Shown here: one piece after another, positions 1-10,052 of the stretch | How the letters are laid out: the number at the start of each line of letters is the position of its first letter | Position numbering within the stretch: position 1 is the first letter of the stretch | Origin: Heloderma charlesbogerti | Taxonomy: Eukaryota; Chordata; Lepidosauria; Squamata; Helodermatidae | Direction: 5' to 3' | Length of the DNA stretch: 64,000 bases | Assembly: GCA_026122225.1 (NCBI GenBank) | Contig: JANEZZ010002243.1 | Span: 124,001-188,000, forward strand | Notes under the pieces: model-generated | Database searches by the model: none | The model's input: the letters and a program-made list of their open reading frames with translations, nothing else | What the model was told of the DNA's origin: nothing | Position numbers and translations under genes: made by a program

Positions 1-312
1 TGGATTCGGCGGCGGGTGCAGCCGCAAATATTTACATAGGCTAGAACAGCGAAAAATAGCGAACGCAAATGGCGGCTGCCGTAGCGGCTGCCATTTGCGT
101 CCCTGCTGCCCAGCGGCCGGATGTCCAGCTGTGGGCGGAGATGGCCGGCGGCTCCGCAGAATCCCCGTGGAGTGGAGCCAGCCGGGCAGGACTCCGGGGG
201 GAGGGATGGAACGCCTCCCCCCCATTGAGGATTCCGGGGGGGAGGGACAGAGCACCTCCCCCCCACCGCGAAGCAGATCCACGAAACGGTAAGTGACTTT
301 CGTACATCCATA
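1..312 (+). mobile_element. hAT-like palindromic element, right part (cut by window edge)
   Basis: Contains half of a TAC(G/A)TA-type palindrome (about 25-47), a GCAAATGGCGGC...GCCATTTGCGT palindrome (64-102) and two copies of a GAGGATTCCGGGGGG/CCTCCCCCCC segment. It ends with GGTAAGTGACTTTCGTACATCCATA, the same right end as the complete copies further on, with one base changed in the terminal repeat. The left end lies before the window. Confidence 0.75.
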
Positions 313-1019
313 AATTTACCTTAAAACTGACTGCATCCACACTGGATCCTGAGCCTCCTTGTTGTTTTGTTGCTTTACACCAACGAGCAAAGTGATATAG
401 ATTTCCTTCACTAAGTTTGTACTTTGGAAATAAGATGGCAGCATTCCCCACACACTGATGTAATGCTGAACAAAAAAAGGTGAGTGGAAGTATAATGTAA
501 TCACTTGACGATCTTCATTAAAACAGGAAAAGGGACATGCTGGAATAAGGCATTCTTTTAAAAGAAATGATTAACTGGCAACTGCACTTCCTACAGATAT
601 TTCAAATTGAGTTAGAATATTACAGTTTACAAACTGGCACCATAGCTTTGGTGTTTGGCATTTTGGCAGGTTCATGTGGTGATCTGAACAGGAATTAAAA
701 GCCTGTGTGTTGAGAGGACATGGACAGCCTAGGAAAAGTAATCAGTTTCCTCAACATGCTTCTGATACTTCAGTAAGTAATTCATCATACAAGACTTTCA
801 AGGAGAGTCAACAGTGTTTATAGCGGTGAGCATTAGAACATCTGATATGGGAGTTATGACATTGGCTTGCAACATTCTAATGATATGCACTGGGTCTGCT
901 GTGCTGATTTAAGTTTATCCTGCTAGAGATATGTGATCACTTACTTCAAAAATATGGCATGATTCACACTGCTCAAAATTCCTAGATATCTGTAAGATTA
1001 TCTGTGGCGTCTGTAAGTT
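313..1019. other. No feature recognised
   Basis: AT-rich single-copy-looking sequence. I see no gene, RNA or clear repeat here. Confidence 0.5.
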
Positions 1020-1287
1020 TGCCACCCTTCAGGAATACTCTATTTGTGGAAGGGAGGCCTTCCCCTGTCACCTCCCCGTTCCATGCTGCAAAACATCAGG
1101 TAAGTGAGGTGAGTTGGCCTCACAGGCAATCCTTATCCCCCCCAACTGGGGCCACAACATCCTGAATGGGAGGACTCAGTCAGGCACCGAAACGGTGCCT
1201 CAGAATGCTCACCGTAACTATTCAAACTAACAGTGCCCACTCCTACCAGCCTACCTGAAATGAAATGTGACCAAACTAACCTGGAAG
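1020..1287 (-). mobile_element. Fragment of the SGNH-domain retroelement seen at 54870-56650
   Basis: About 200 bases resemble 55040-55250 closely in order and wording: the segment with ACCTTCCCCTGTCACC, the GTGAG(A/G)TGAGTTGG stretch, TCACAGGCAA(T/C)CCTTATCCCCCC, and the GTGCCTC(A/T)GAATG(C/T)TCACC end. Direction is taken from the coding side of the larger copy. It is immediately followed by a hAT left end at 1288. Confidence 0.55.
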
Positions 1288-1556
1288 TAGGGTTGGTGGA
1301 AAATTTCTCCCCGAAACTTCGGGGGGCCGAGCGCCAATGTGTTCGGCCCCCCGAAGAAGTTTCGGGGAAAAATTCTCCACACCCCCCCACCCCCCACCCC
1401 CCACCCCGGGACGGGACTTACCTTTCCCGAATGTCCCTCCTGGCAGCGGGCCCCAGCGACAGTTCATCGGGTCTTCGTCAGGGGCGGGGGCGGCAGCCGA
1501 TCTTTCGACCGGCTGCCGCCGCCGCCATTCCAATAAAACTAAAAAGAAAAAAACGC
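1288..1556 (+). mobile_element. hAT-like palindromic element, left part only
   Basis: Starts TAGGGTTGGTGGAAAATTTCTCC. It shows the family head: two GGGGGGCCGA/TTCGGCCCCCCGAA inverted arms, a C-rich block, GGACGGGACTTACC and a GGCTGCCGCCGCCGCCATT stretch. It stops near a (TC)n tract with no palindromic core or right end, so it is a truncated copy. Confidence 0.7.
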
Positions 1557-1574
1557 TAATTTTTTAATCTCTAA

Positions 1575-1601
1575 TCTCTCTCTCTCTCTCTCTCTCTCTC
1601 C
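1575..1601. repeat. (TC)n microsatellite
   Basis: Uninterrupted CT dinucleotide run next to the truncated hAT copy. Confidence 0.95.
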
Positions 1602-1770
1602 CGCTCCCGCTCTCTGAATGGGATCCTCCAAATTTGCCTCAATATTTTCTTTAAGCAATTTGGTGGCACCTCTTATCCATACCATGTAAGCAACCAACAC
1701 AGATTCAGTCACTAACTAGTCTCTGGAAATCTTTGAAACACACATTTTTTCTGCAATTCTCATTCATTTA

Positions 1771-2818
1771 GGGCACAATCCTATGCATGTTTAGACACAA
1801 AAATGTCCTACAACTCCCAGCATGCTAAGCTAGCCATGCTGGCTGGGGGATGCTGGGAGTGGTAGGACTTCTTTCTAGGGATGTCAGATAATTCCGCCAT
1901 GGATCTTGGTGAGGCCGAATGCCAGTGCATTCGGGCCCCCAAAATCTGTGGCGGAACGGCCTGCCCCCCCTGCCCCCGCTGATCCCCCCGGGACGAGACT
2001 TACCTGGGGCGGATCTTCCGGGCAGCAGCGGCTGCGGCGGCTGAGGTGGCTGGTCTTCCGACTGGCTCCCACCGCCGCCATTTGTCTTGTAAAAAACAAA
2101 CAAACGACGTGATAGGCTACGTAAAGATTTATGTAGCCTATCATGGCTGGGTTAAAAAAAGCAACAACTGTGTATGCAAATGGTGGCAACTACAGCCACC
2201 ACCATTTGCGTTCCTTATTTTTGGCCGACTGAATCTACGTAAATATTTACGTAGACTGTGACGGCGAAAATAAAGGGGAACGTAAATAGCGTAGCGGGCG
2301 CTATTTGCGTCCCTTTTTGATTCGCCGTTTTAGCCTATGTAATTACGAAGAATTACATAATTTAAGAATTACGTAGGCTAAAATGGTGAATCAAAAAGGG
2401 GCACAAATAGCGCCCGCTACGCTATTTGCGTTCCCTTTTATTTTCGCCGTCATAGTCTACGTAAATATTTATGTAGATTCAGATGGCCAAAAATAAGGAA
2501 CGCAAATGGTGGTGGCCATAGCTTCTGCCATTTGCGTACGCTTCCCCCCCCCCCCCAGAGCCCTCCGCTGCCGGAAATCCGGCTGCGGACAGCTCTGGGC
2601 TGGGCTGGGCCTGGCCAGCTGCTCCACAGAGCTGCCGCGGAGCACTGCCGGCCATCGAGGATTCCGGGGGGGAGGAACGGATCGCCTCCCCCCCATCGAG
2701 GATTCCAGGGGGAGGGATGGAATGCCTCCCCCCCTCACCATCAACATAATCCGCGAAAGGCAAGTCACTTTCGTACATCCCTACTTCTTTCTTTCTAAAC
2801 ATGCATAGGATTGTGCCC
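1771..2818. repeat. Harbinger-like palindromic MITE, split by a hAT copy
   Basis: GGGCACAATCCTATGCATGTTTA (1771-1793) is matched perfectly in inverted orientation at 2796-2818. Further in, ACAACTCCCAGCATGC is mirrored by GGATGCTGGGAGT. Removing the hAT at 1876-2783 and one copy of its 8-bp duplication leaves a palindrome of about 130 bp. It is flanked on both sides by TTA, the 3-bp duplication typical of PIF/Harbinger elements. Classification is inferred from the TTA and the GGGC...GCCC ends. Confidence 0.6.
1876..2783 (+). mobile_element. Complete non-autonomous hAT-like element (908 bp), grand palindrome
   Basis: Ends TAGGGATGT...ACATCCCTA are perfect inverted repeats of nine bases. The flanking 8-bp duplication CTTCTTTC (1868-1875, 2784-2791) is perfect. 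The left third is a GC-rich head with the family's GGGACGAGACTTACCTGGGG. The middle holds a long hairpin (arms 2199-2344 and 2367-2512) composed of smaller palindromes. The right third carries paired GAGGATTCC(G/A)GGGGG segments and the GGCAAGTCACTTTCGTACATCCCTA end. There is no transposase reading frame, so movement must have relied on an enzyme supplied elsewhere. Confidence 0.88.
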
Positions 2819-3324
2819 TTAGTAGGGCTTTTGCAGCTTCTCTGCCTTGATCAGATTTCCCATGTAGTCCCCATTGTGAAGATTTGCAGGAGCCTTCACA
2901 TTACAGCATTTGGGGCTTTGAAATCTCCCAGAAACACTGTTTTTTCCCCCCTCTGCATTTTATGGCTATATTTTATTATAGCTCTTCTGACTGCCATGGG
3001 TGAGACTGTTTCGTTCATATTATATATTTGCCTCTGCAAACTCTTCAGGTTTTCCACAACTGCAGGACTAGCTCTGTTGTTTGCACATTTCACTTTGCCA
3101 AGGCAATCTTTTAGAGTGGATATTCTAGGGGCTCTGTACCAGCTCATTGTTTCCTGTAGAGTTACTGCAGCTTTGGAACTCTCTTACTAAAGAGACCCAC
3201 CAGCAATGACTCCATAGAGCTTGAGATGGCACTGGCAGGCTAACTGGGACCCTTCTGACATTTCCTACAAATGTGGTGGATGCACTGTGGGATGGTTCAT
3301 CCCCATCTCTCTTGGTATTGCTGG

Positions 3325-4091
3325 TAGGGATGTCAGAGAATTCCACCATGGATTCCAGTGAGGCCGGATTCGGCCCCCCAGAATCCGTGGCAGAATGGCC
3401 TCCCCCCCCCCGCCACCCTGCAGAATCCCCTCGGGATGGAACTTACCTGGGGTGGATGCAGTGGTGGTGGCTCCGGTGGCAGCTCCAGTGGCAGCTCCGG
3501 CTGGTCTCCCAGCCGGCTGCGGCCGGGCTGCTGCGGCTGCCATTTGTGTTCTGGCAGCCGTGATAGGCTACGTAAGTATTTACGTAGCCTATCACGGCAA
3601 AGAGCAGGGATGCAAATGGTGGCCGCTACACCATTTGTGCCCCTGCTCTTTGCCCTGATAGGCTACGTAAGTATTTACATAGCCTATCATGGTAAAGGAA
3701 GCCATGAAAATGGCAGCCGCTACTCCATTTGTGTGGCTGCCTTTACTGTGATAGGTTATGTAAATACTTACATAGCCTATCACAGCAAAGAGCAGGGGTG
3801 CAAATGGCATAGCAGCCGCCATTTGCATCCCTGCTCTTTGCCGTGATAGGCTACGTAAATACTTACATAGCCTATCACGGCTGCTTGCAAGGACGCAAAT
3901 GGCAGCCGCTATGACAGCTGCCATTTGCGGCTGCAGCAGCCGCAGCCAGAACTCCGGCTGTGGCCAGCCCTGGCCGGCGGCTCTGTGGAGCTGCCATGGA
4001 GCAGAGCTGGCCGGGGAGGATTCCGGGGGGGAGGGATCCCCCACCACGGATGCCCTGGCACAGAGCCAGGTAAGGGATTCATACATCCCTA
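3325..4091 (+). mobile_element. Complete non-autonomous hAT-like element (767 bp), four-hairpin ladder
   Basis: TAGGGATGTCAGAGAATTCC at the left and CATACATCCCTA at the right, with flanks ATTGCTGG (3317-3324) and ATTCCTGG (4092-4099) matching at 7 of 8 bases. Four TGATAGG(C/T)TA(C/T)GTA...AGCCTATCA palindromes begin near 3561, 3656, 3749 and 3844, a spacing of about 94 bp. Between them sit GCAAATGG...CCATTTG(C/T)G palindromes. No coding capacity. Confidence 0.86.
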
Positions 4092-4289
4092 ATTCCTGGA
4101 CACCTGAGGTCATGGGGGGAGTAGCTCATGCCACAGCTTCTTCCCATGACAACATTGTTCCAGTTCCTAAGAAGACCTATGGTCCTTGGGCCCTCTGTCA
4201 TGTTTATTTTGCTATATCTATTATATCACCTGGTATAGCATGTTGTATTTGGGTTCAGTGTGCTCTTCCAAAAAACAAACAAAAACCCT

Positions 4290-4460
4290 TCCCAAATATT
4301 GGTTGTTACATACGTTAGCTGCTTTTATGGTTCTCTACTGTTTTAACTAGGGTTTGGCTGTTTGGTTAGCTTAGCTTTCATGTTATAAACAACCTTGAAC
4401 CACTTAGAGCATTTTTTTTAATGTCTAGATGGTTTAGAAGCATTCATCTTAAATAAAGGC
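4290..4460 (+). mobile_element. L2-like LINE 3' UTR fragment
   Basis: T-rich GGTTAGCTTAGC-type tail followed by TATAAACAACCTTGAACC, GTCTAGATGG and a short AAATAAA end. This is the layout of the 3' ends of the other L2-like copies in the window. Old and degraded. Confidence 0.4.
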
Positions 4461-4464
4461 ATCA

Positions 4465-6164
4465 TGTTTCCTGATCCTGTCTTTATTCTGCTCTTTCACG
4501 GGAAACATACAATACTGATATCAACATTTCATTAAATGGGAATGAGGCCTGGCCTACACAAACAGGAGATCACATGGACAAATGATCCTGGTTTGGACTC
4601 CTTCTGACTGAAGACTGCATGCTCCCCATATTGGAAAAGAAATACATGCCTGCAAGTGGAAAACTTTGTGCCAGTGGAAAGAATTTTAGCCTTGCCTTTT
4701 CTCGGACATGCTATTTTGGCTATGAACAGCCATTCATTCCTTACCCATCCTCCCAGCCCCCAGCGGGGAAGCTTTCAGACTTGCTATCTGAGGTGGTATA
4801 GTTGAGGATACATTTTGCAAGATGTTTGGCTGTTTATATAGGCTAGGCCTGAAGGTCACAGAAAGGGCATAGTGAGCTCTGCCATTCTATGAAGCCCAGT
4901 GCCCCTTCGCTTAAGAAAACCTTTTGTTTTCACCTGAGAAGAGAACATGTGCAACAGAGAATGGATTAAAAGTGATTTATATTTGTTCTTGAAGGCTACC
5001 TCTAAGCCTCAGGGGGAGATAGTCCCATATTCACTGGAGTCCATCAATCTCTTTACATTGCTTTTGGTTCTCTATCTAATACTTTAAAAGCTCCCCTGGC
5101 TGACAGACATGGCCGGAGGCTGAGATCTACTGAGAGAAACATTATGTATTGAGTTGAACCTCTCTGGGAGTTGCTGCTAAATTGAATAGAGAATGGTTTA
5201 GGGGAGACCATGGAGTCATGAAAGGCTACTGTGGAGATTATTTTTCCCGTGACTGTTTTCAGCTGTAATCTGAATAAAGGAAAATGGGGAAGGCAGCTGG
5301 CTGGCTATGGCTGCTGTTGACATTTTGCTATCCAAATTAGGTAGATAGTGGCAGCCACAGAGCTAAAGGGGCCCTGTTAATCCACCAGACCTGGAAATTG
5401 CATTATTGATGAGCACCATCTGATTTAATGCACACATACACTATATGGTATTACAAAGGAAGAAGCATGAAAGCCCTCTGATCTGTTAAATAAATAAAGT
5501 GGTTAAAAGAAATGCATTTCCCCTGTACTAAACTCAAGCACTTTTACCAGGCCAAAATATAATGGGTTCCTTGCTTACATGCCTGCCATTAATGGCAGAA
5601 AACCCAATAACAAAAGGATATGTGTTTGTGTATTATTCATGCTTTGGCCCAAGTATGACCCAACGAAGAATCAGCTCGTGGGAGGAATGCCTTGTGAAAA
5701 TGTTGAGAAAGTCTTTGCATGAAATCTAAACTTTATGAAGTAGATGCATGCAGTTTCTTCACTGCTGCAAATACCTCATTTTAATCCTTTCTGAAAACAA
5801 GGATCAGCCAGTCACTTTAACTAAGCACATTTCCACTGCCCTTTAATCTCTCTTTGTCTTTTTCCTTCTTGCATGTGCTTCTGTTTGTCTTTTAGATCTT
5901 GAAACAACCTGGTTTTAGGGGAAGAAAATCAACTGGACTATTTTGTGTTTGAATTAAAACCATTCTCCTCTTTTGGGGGGAAATAAACGGCATTGTAGAT
6001 TAGGTTTCTTTCCTCTTTCTTTCTACCCTTCTCAGAACTTAGATTTCCCCAAATTCCCAATTATATATCCTTGATAATAAAAAAAGTCAGACTGTTGTAG
6101 CAAATAATATTTGTATAATTATTGCTGATAAGGATGGTATAATTAGAAAGGAAAACAGAACTTC

Positions 6165-6168
<4 letters not shown>
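4465..6168. other. Long interval without a recognised gene
   Basis: AT-rich, apparently single-copy DNA between an L2-like tail and the (TA)n tract beside BovB. Short open frames here have no family resemblance I recognise. Confidence 0.5.

Positions 6169-6212
<44 letters not shown>
6169..6212. repeat. (TA)n microsatellite at the BovB 3' end
   Basis: Pure TA run abutting the 3' end of the minus-strand BovB copy. Simple repeats at RTE 3' ends are common. Confidence 0.95.
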
Positions 6213-6215
<3 letters not shown>

Positions 6216-9200
6216 GTTCAGTCATTAAGTCATTCATGATCCGACTCTTCGTGACCCCATCGATCATAGCACGCCAGGCCTTCCTGTCCTCCGCTCTCTC
6301 CCGGAGTGTGCTCAAATTCATATTCATTGCATCGGTGATGCTATCTAGCCATCTCATCCTCTGCCATCCCCTTCTCCTTTTGCCTTCAATCTTTCCCAGC
6401 ATCAGGGTCTTTTCCAGGGAGTTTTCTCTTCACATTAGGTGGCCAAAATATTTGAGCTTCAGCTTCAGTATCTGTCCTTCCAATGAGCACTCAGGGTTGA
6501 TTTCCTTTAGGATTGACTGATTTGACCTCCTTGCAGTCCAGGGAACTCATAAGAGTCTTCTCCAGCACCACAGTTCGAAAGCATCAATTCTTCGGCGCTC
6601 AGCCTTCCTTATAGTCCAGCTCTCACAGGCATACGTTGCTACTGGGAAAACCATAGGTTTGATTATACGAATCTTTTTCGGCAAGGTGCCATCTCTGGTT
6701 CTTACTATGCTGTCTAGGTTTGCCATAGCTTTCCTCCCCAAGGAGCAAGCGTCTTTTAATTCCATGGCTGCAGTCACCGTCTGCGGTGATCTTGGAGCCC
6801 AAGAAAATAAAATCTGTCACTGCTTCCATTTCTTCCCCTTTCTAGCCAGGAAGTGATGGGGCCAGATGCCATGATCTTCGTTTTTTTAATGTTGAGTTTC
6901 AAACCAGCTTTTGCACTCTCCACTTTCACCCTCAACAAGAGGCTCTTTCGATCCTCTTTGCTTTCTGCCATTAGGGTGGTACCGTCTGCATATCTGAGGT
7001 TGTTGATAATTCTCCCAGCAATCTTAATTCCGACCTGTGATTCATCCAACCTGGCGTTTCTCATGATATACTCTGCTTATAAATTAAATAAGCAGGGCAG
7101 CAATATACAGCCTTGTCGTACTCCTTTCCCCATTTTGAACCAATCGGTTGTTCCATGTCCAGTTCTTTGTGTTGCTTCTTGTCCCTCGTACAGGTTTCTC
7201 AGGAGACAGGTAAGGTGGTCTGGTACTCCCATCTCTTTACAAATTTGCCACAGTTTGTTGTGATCCACACAATCAAAGGCTTTAGCATAGTCAGTGAAGC
7301 AGAAATAGATGTTTTTCTGGAATTCTATTGCTTTCTCCATGATGCAGCGAATGTTGGCGATTTGATCTCTAGTTCCTCTGCCTCTTCAAAACCCAGCTTG
7401 TACTTCCGGTAGTTCTCGGTTCACATACTGCTGAAGTCTAGCTTGTAGGATTTCGAGCATAACCTTGCTGGCATGTGAAATGAGTGCAATATTGTACAGT
7501 AGTTTGAACACTCTTTGGCGTTGCCCTTCTTTGGAATTGGAATGTAAACTGACCTTTTCCAGTCTTGTGGCCACTGCTGAGTGTTCCAAATTTGTTGGCA
7601 TATTGAGTGCAGCACTTTAACAGCATCATCTTTTAGGATCTTAAATAGGTCAGCTGGAATACTGTCATCTCTGCTAGCTTTGTTGTTAGTAATGCTTCCT
7701 AAGGCCCACTTGACTTCACTCTCGAGGATGTCCGGCTCAAGTTCAGTGACTGCACTATCATGGCTATCAGGGACATTAAGCTCTTTCCTGTATAGTTCTT
7801 CTGTGTATTCTTGCCACCTCTTCTTAATCTCATCTGCTTCTGTTAGGTCCCTGCCTTCTTTGTCCTTTATCATGCCCATCTTTGCACAAAACGTTCCCTT
7901 GAGATCTCTGATTTTCTTGAAGAAATCTCTAGTCTTTCCCATTCTATTGTTTTCCTCAATTTCTTTGCATTGTTCATTTAAGAAGGCCTTCTTGTCTCTC
8001 CTTGCTATTCTCTGGAAATCTGCATTCAGTTGGATATATCTTCCCCTTTCTCTCTTGCTCTTCACTTCCCTTCTTTCCTCAGCTACTTGTAAAGCCTTCT
8101 CAGACTGCCACTTTGCTTTCTTGCATTTCTTTTTCTTTGGGATGGATTGAGTAGCTGCCTCCTGAACAATGTTACGGACCTCTGTCCATAGTTCCACAGG
8201 CACTCTGTCTATCAGGTCTAATCCCTGAAATCTATTCCTCACCTCCACTGTATATTCATAAGGGATATGATTTATGTCATACCTGAATGGTTTAGTGGTT
8301 TTCCCTATGTTCTTCAATTTAAGCTGAAATTTTGCAAGAAGAAGCTCATGATCTGAGCCACAGTCAGCTCCAGGTCTTGTTTTTACTGACTGTATAGAGC
8401 TTCTCCATCTTTGGCTGCAAAGTACATAATCAATCTGATTTTGATATTGACCATCTGGTGATGTCCATGTGTAGTCACCTCTTGTGCTGTTGGAAAAGAG
8501 TGTTTGTTATGATCAGGGGCATAGACTTGAATTACTGTGATGTTGAATGGTTTGCCTTGGATTTTTACTGCGATCATTCTGTCATTTTTGAGACTGTACC
8601 CCAGTACTGCTTTTCCCACCCTTTTGTTGACTATGAGAGCTACTCGATTTCTTCTACGGGATTCTTGCCCACAGTAGTAGATATGATGGTAACCTGAATT
8701 AAATTCGCCCATGCTTGTCCATTTGAGTTCGCTGATTCCCAAGATGTTGATGTTCAGTCTTGCCATCTCATGTTTGACCACGTCCAGCTTACCTTGATTC
8801 ATTGATCTGACATTCCAGGTTCCTAAACAATATTGTTCTTTACAGCATCGGACTTTCTTTTCACCACCAGAAACATCCACAGCTCAGTGTCCTTTGGGCT
8901 TTGGCCCAGCTGCTTCACTCTTTCTGGTGCTACATGGAAATTCCTTCTGCTCTTCCCCAGTAGTATATTGGACACCTTCTGACCTGAGGGGCTCATCTTC
9001 CTTCCGGCATCATATCTTTTAGCCTTGTGATATATTCCATGGGATTTTCTTGGCAAGAATACTGGAGTGGGTTGCCATTTCCTTCTCCAGTGGACCACAT
9101 TTTGTCAGAACTCTCTGCCATGACCTGTCCATCTTGGGTGGCCCTGCACGGCATAGGTTATGGCTTCACTGAGTTACACAAGCCCCTTCGCCACAACAAG

Positions 9201-9221
9201 GCAGTGATCCATGAAGGGGAG
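6213..9221 (-). pseudogene. BovB (RTE-clade) LINE, near full length but inactivated
   Basis: BovB is a non-LTR retrotransposon encoding an apurinic-type endonuclease and a reverse transcriptase in one frame. On the minus strand the pieces run in order. The endonuclease start is at about 8880-8530 (GTWNVRSMNQGKLDVVKHEM). After a gap, the end of that domain is at about 8470-8400 (the QYQNQIDY-like stretch). The pre-RT and RT region spans 8317-7420, and the RT palm at 7340-6774 has YAKAFDCVDHNK. The C-terminal WQRMRWLDSITDAMN region is at 6402-6230. A block of the endonuclease is missing, the RT is split by several frameshifts, and the catalytic YADD reads YADG. The copy is therefore dead. Length (about 3.0 kb against roughly 3.2 kb) suggests a nearly complete insertion. 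The minus-strand 5' end meets a TA/TG repeat at 9222. Confidence 0.93.
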
Positions 9222-9251
9222 ATATATATATACATATACATACATACATAC

Positions 9252-9284
<33 letters not shown>

Positions 9285-9285
9285 A
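9222..9285. repeat. Compound (TA)/(CATA)/(TG)n microsatellite
   Basis: Mixed AT, ATAC and GT repeats between the 5' end of BovB and the 3' end of the Sauria SINE. Confidence 0.9.
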
Positions 9286-9620
9286 ATGATAAAGGTGTCC
9301 CCAACCAGTCGTGTCCGACTCTAGGGTGTGGTGCTCATCTCCATTTCTAAGCCGAAGAGCCGGCGCTGTCCGAAGATGCTTCCATGGTCATGTGGCCGGC
9401 ATGACTGAACACCGAGGTGCACGGAATGCTATTACCTTTCCCGTCGAAGTGGTACCTATTTATCTCCTTGCAATTTCTTTCTTTTGAACTGCTAGGTTGG
9501 CAGGAGCTGGGATTGAAGACGGGAGCTCACTCCATCACGCAGCACTCGGGTCTCGAACTGCTGTCCTGCCGACCTTCTGGTCTGCCGTTCAGCATCTTAA
9601 CCACTAAGCCACCGCGGCCC
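9286..9620 (-). mobile_element. Sauria SINE, essentially full length
   Basis: Read on the minus strand, the element begins with a tRNA-like head (GGGCCGCGGTGGCTTAGTGG) and contains a TCCCAGCTCCTGCCAACC-type body. It ends in the conserved tail complementary to CCGACTCTAGGGTGTGGTGC, which resembles the BovB 3' end. Sauria SINEs are restricted to squamates and are thought to be mobilised by BovB-type machinery, which is also present just next door. About 335 bp, close to the usual length. Confidence 0.9.
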
Positions 9621-9621
9621 T

Positions 9622-9649
9622 TGTATGTATGTATGTATGTATGTGTATA
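9622..9649. repeat. (TATG)n microsatellite
   Basis: Tetranucleotide repeat between the Sauria SINE head and the next hAT copy. Confidence 0.9.
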
Positions 9650-9652
9650 TAT

Positions 9653-10052
9653 TAGGGATGGCGGAGAATTTCTCCACGAATCTTGGGGAGGCCGAATGCC
9701 AAGGCATTCAGCCCCCCAAAATTGGTGGTGAAATTCTCCGCCCCCCCCGGGATGGGACTTACCTCCCTCTAACATCCCTCTTGGCGGCGGGTCCTGGTGG
9801 CGTTTCGGCGGCATTTCGGCGGGGGCGGCGGCCGGTCTTCCGACCGGCTGCCGCTGCCGCCATTACAGAGTGAATGTTAAAAAATAAAACACACACACGT
9901 GATAGGCTATGTAACGATTTACGTAGCCTATCACGGCTAGATTTTCAAAGTCAGCCATGATAGGCTACATAAATCGTTACGTAGCCTATCACGGGTGACT
10001 TTGAAGAAAAAAAAAAAAAGCGCGTACGCAAATGGCAGCGCCCATGGCCCAT
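9653..10052 (+). mobile_element. hAT-like palindromic element, left half, joined to an LTR fragment
   Basis: Begins TAGGGATGGCGGAGAATTTCTCC with the family head (GGGATGGGACTTACC, GGCTGCCGCTGCCGCCATT). It has two palindromes of the GTGATAGGCTA(T/C)GTAACG...ACGTAGCCTATCACG type at 9899-9934 and 9957-9992. It stops inside the first GCAAATGGC palindrome at about 10050 and has no CATCCCTA end, so the right half has been lost. Confidence 0.75.

Noticed and set aside
2532..2555. CpG-island promoter in the GC-rich segments
   Set aside because: The GC-rich segments coincide with transposon heads and tails with 8-bp duplications, and no gene start lies next to them.
3358..3846. Long open frames of 130-170 residues across the GC-rich palindromic elements, as proteins
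   Set aside because: Open frames occur on both strands because of GC-rich palindromes. Translations repeat YVSIYVAYHG-type strings from the palindromic modules and differ between copies, so they are by-products of the repeats.
3558..3882. CRISPR-like array
   Set aside because: Repeats at about 94-bp spacing with palindromic units look superficially similar, but the spacers are themselves related palindromes, the host is a vertebrate and the unit lies between transposon ends.
7421..8317. A 298-residue open frame on the minus strand as a novel gene
   Set aside because: It reads as the pre-RT/RT region of BovB and continues in broken frames on both sides.
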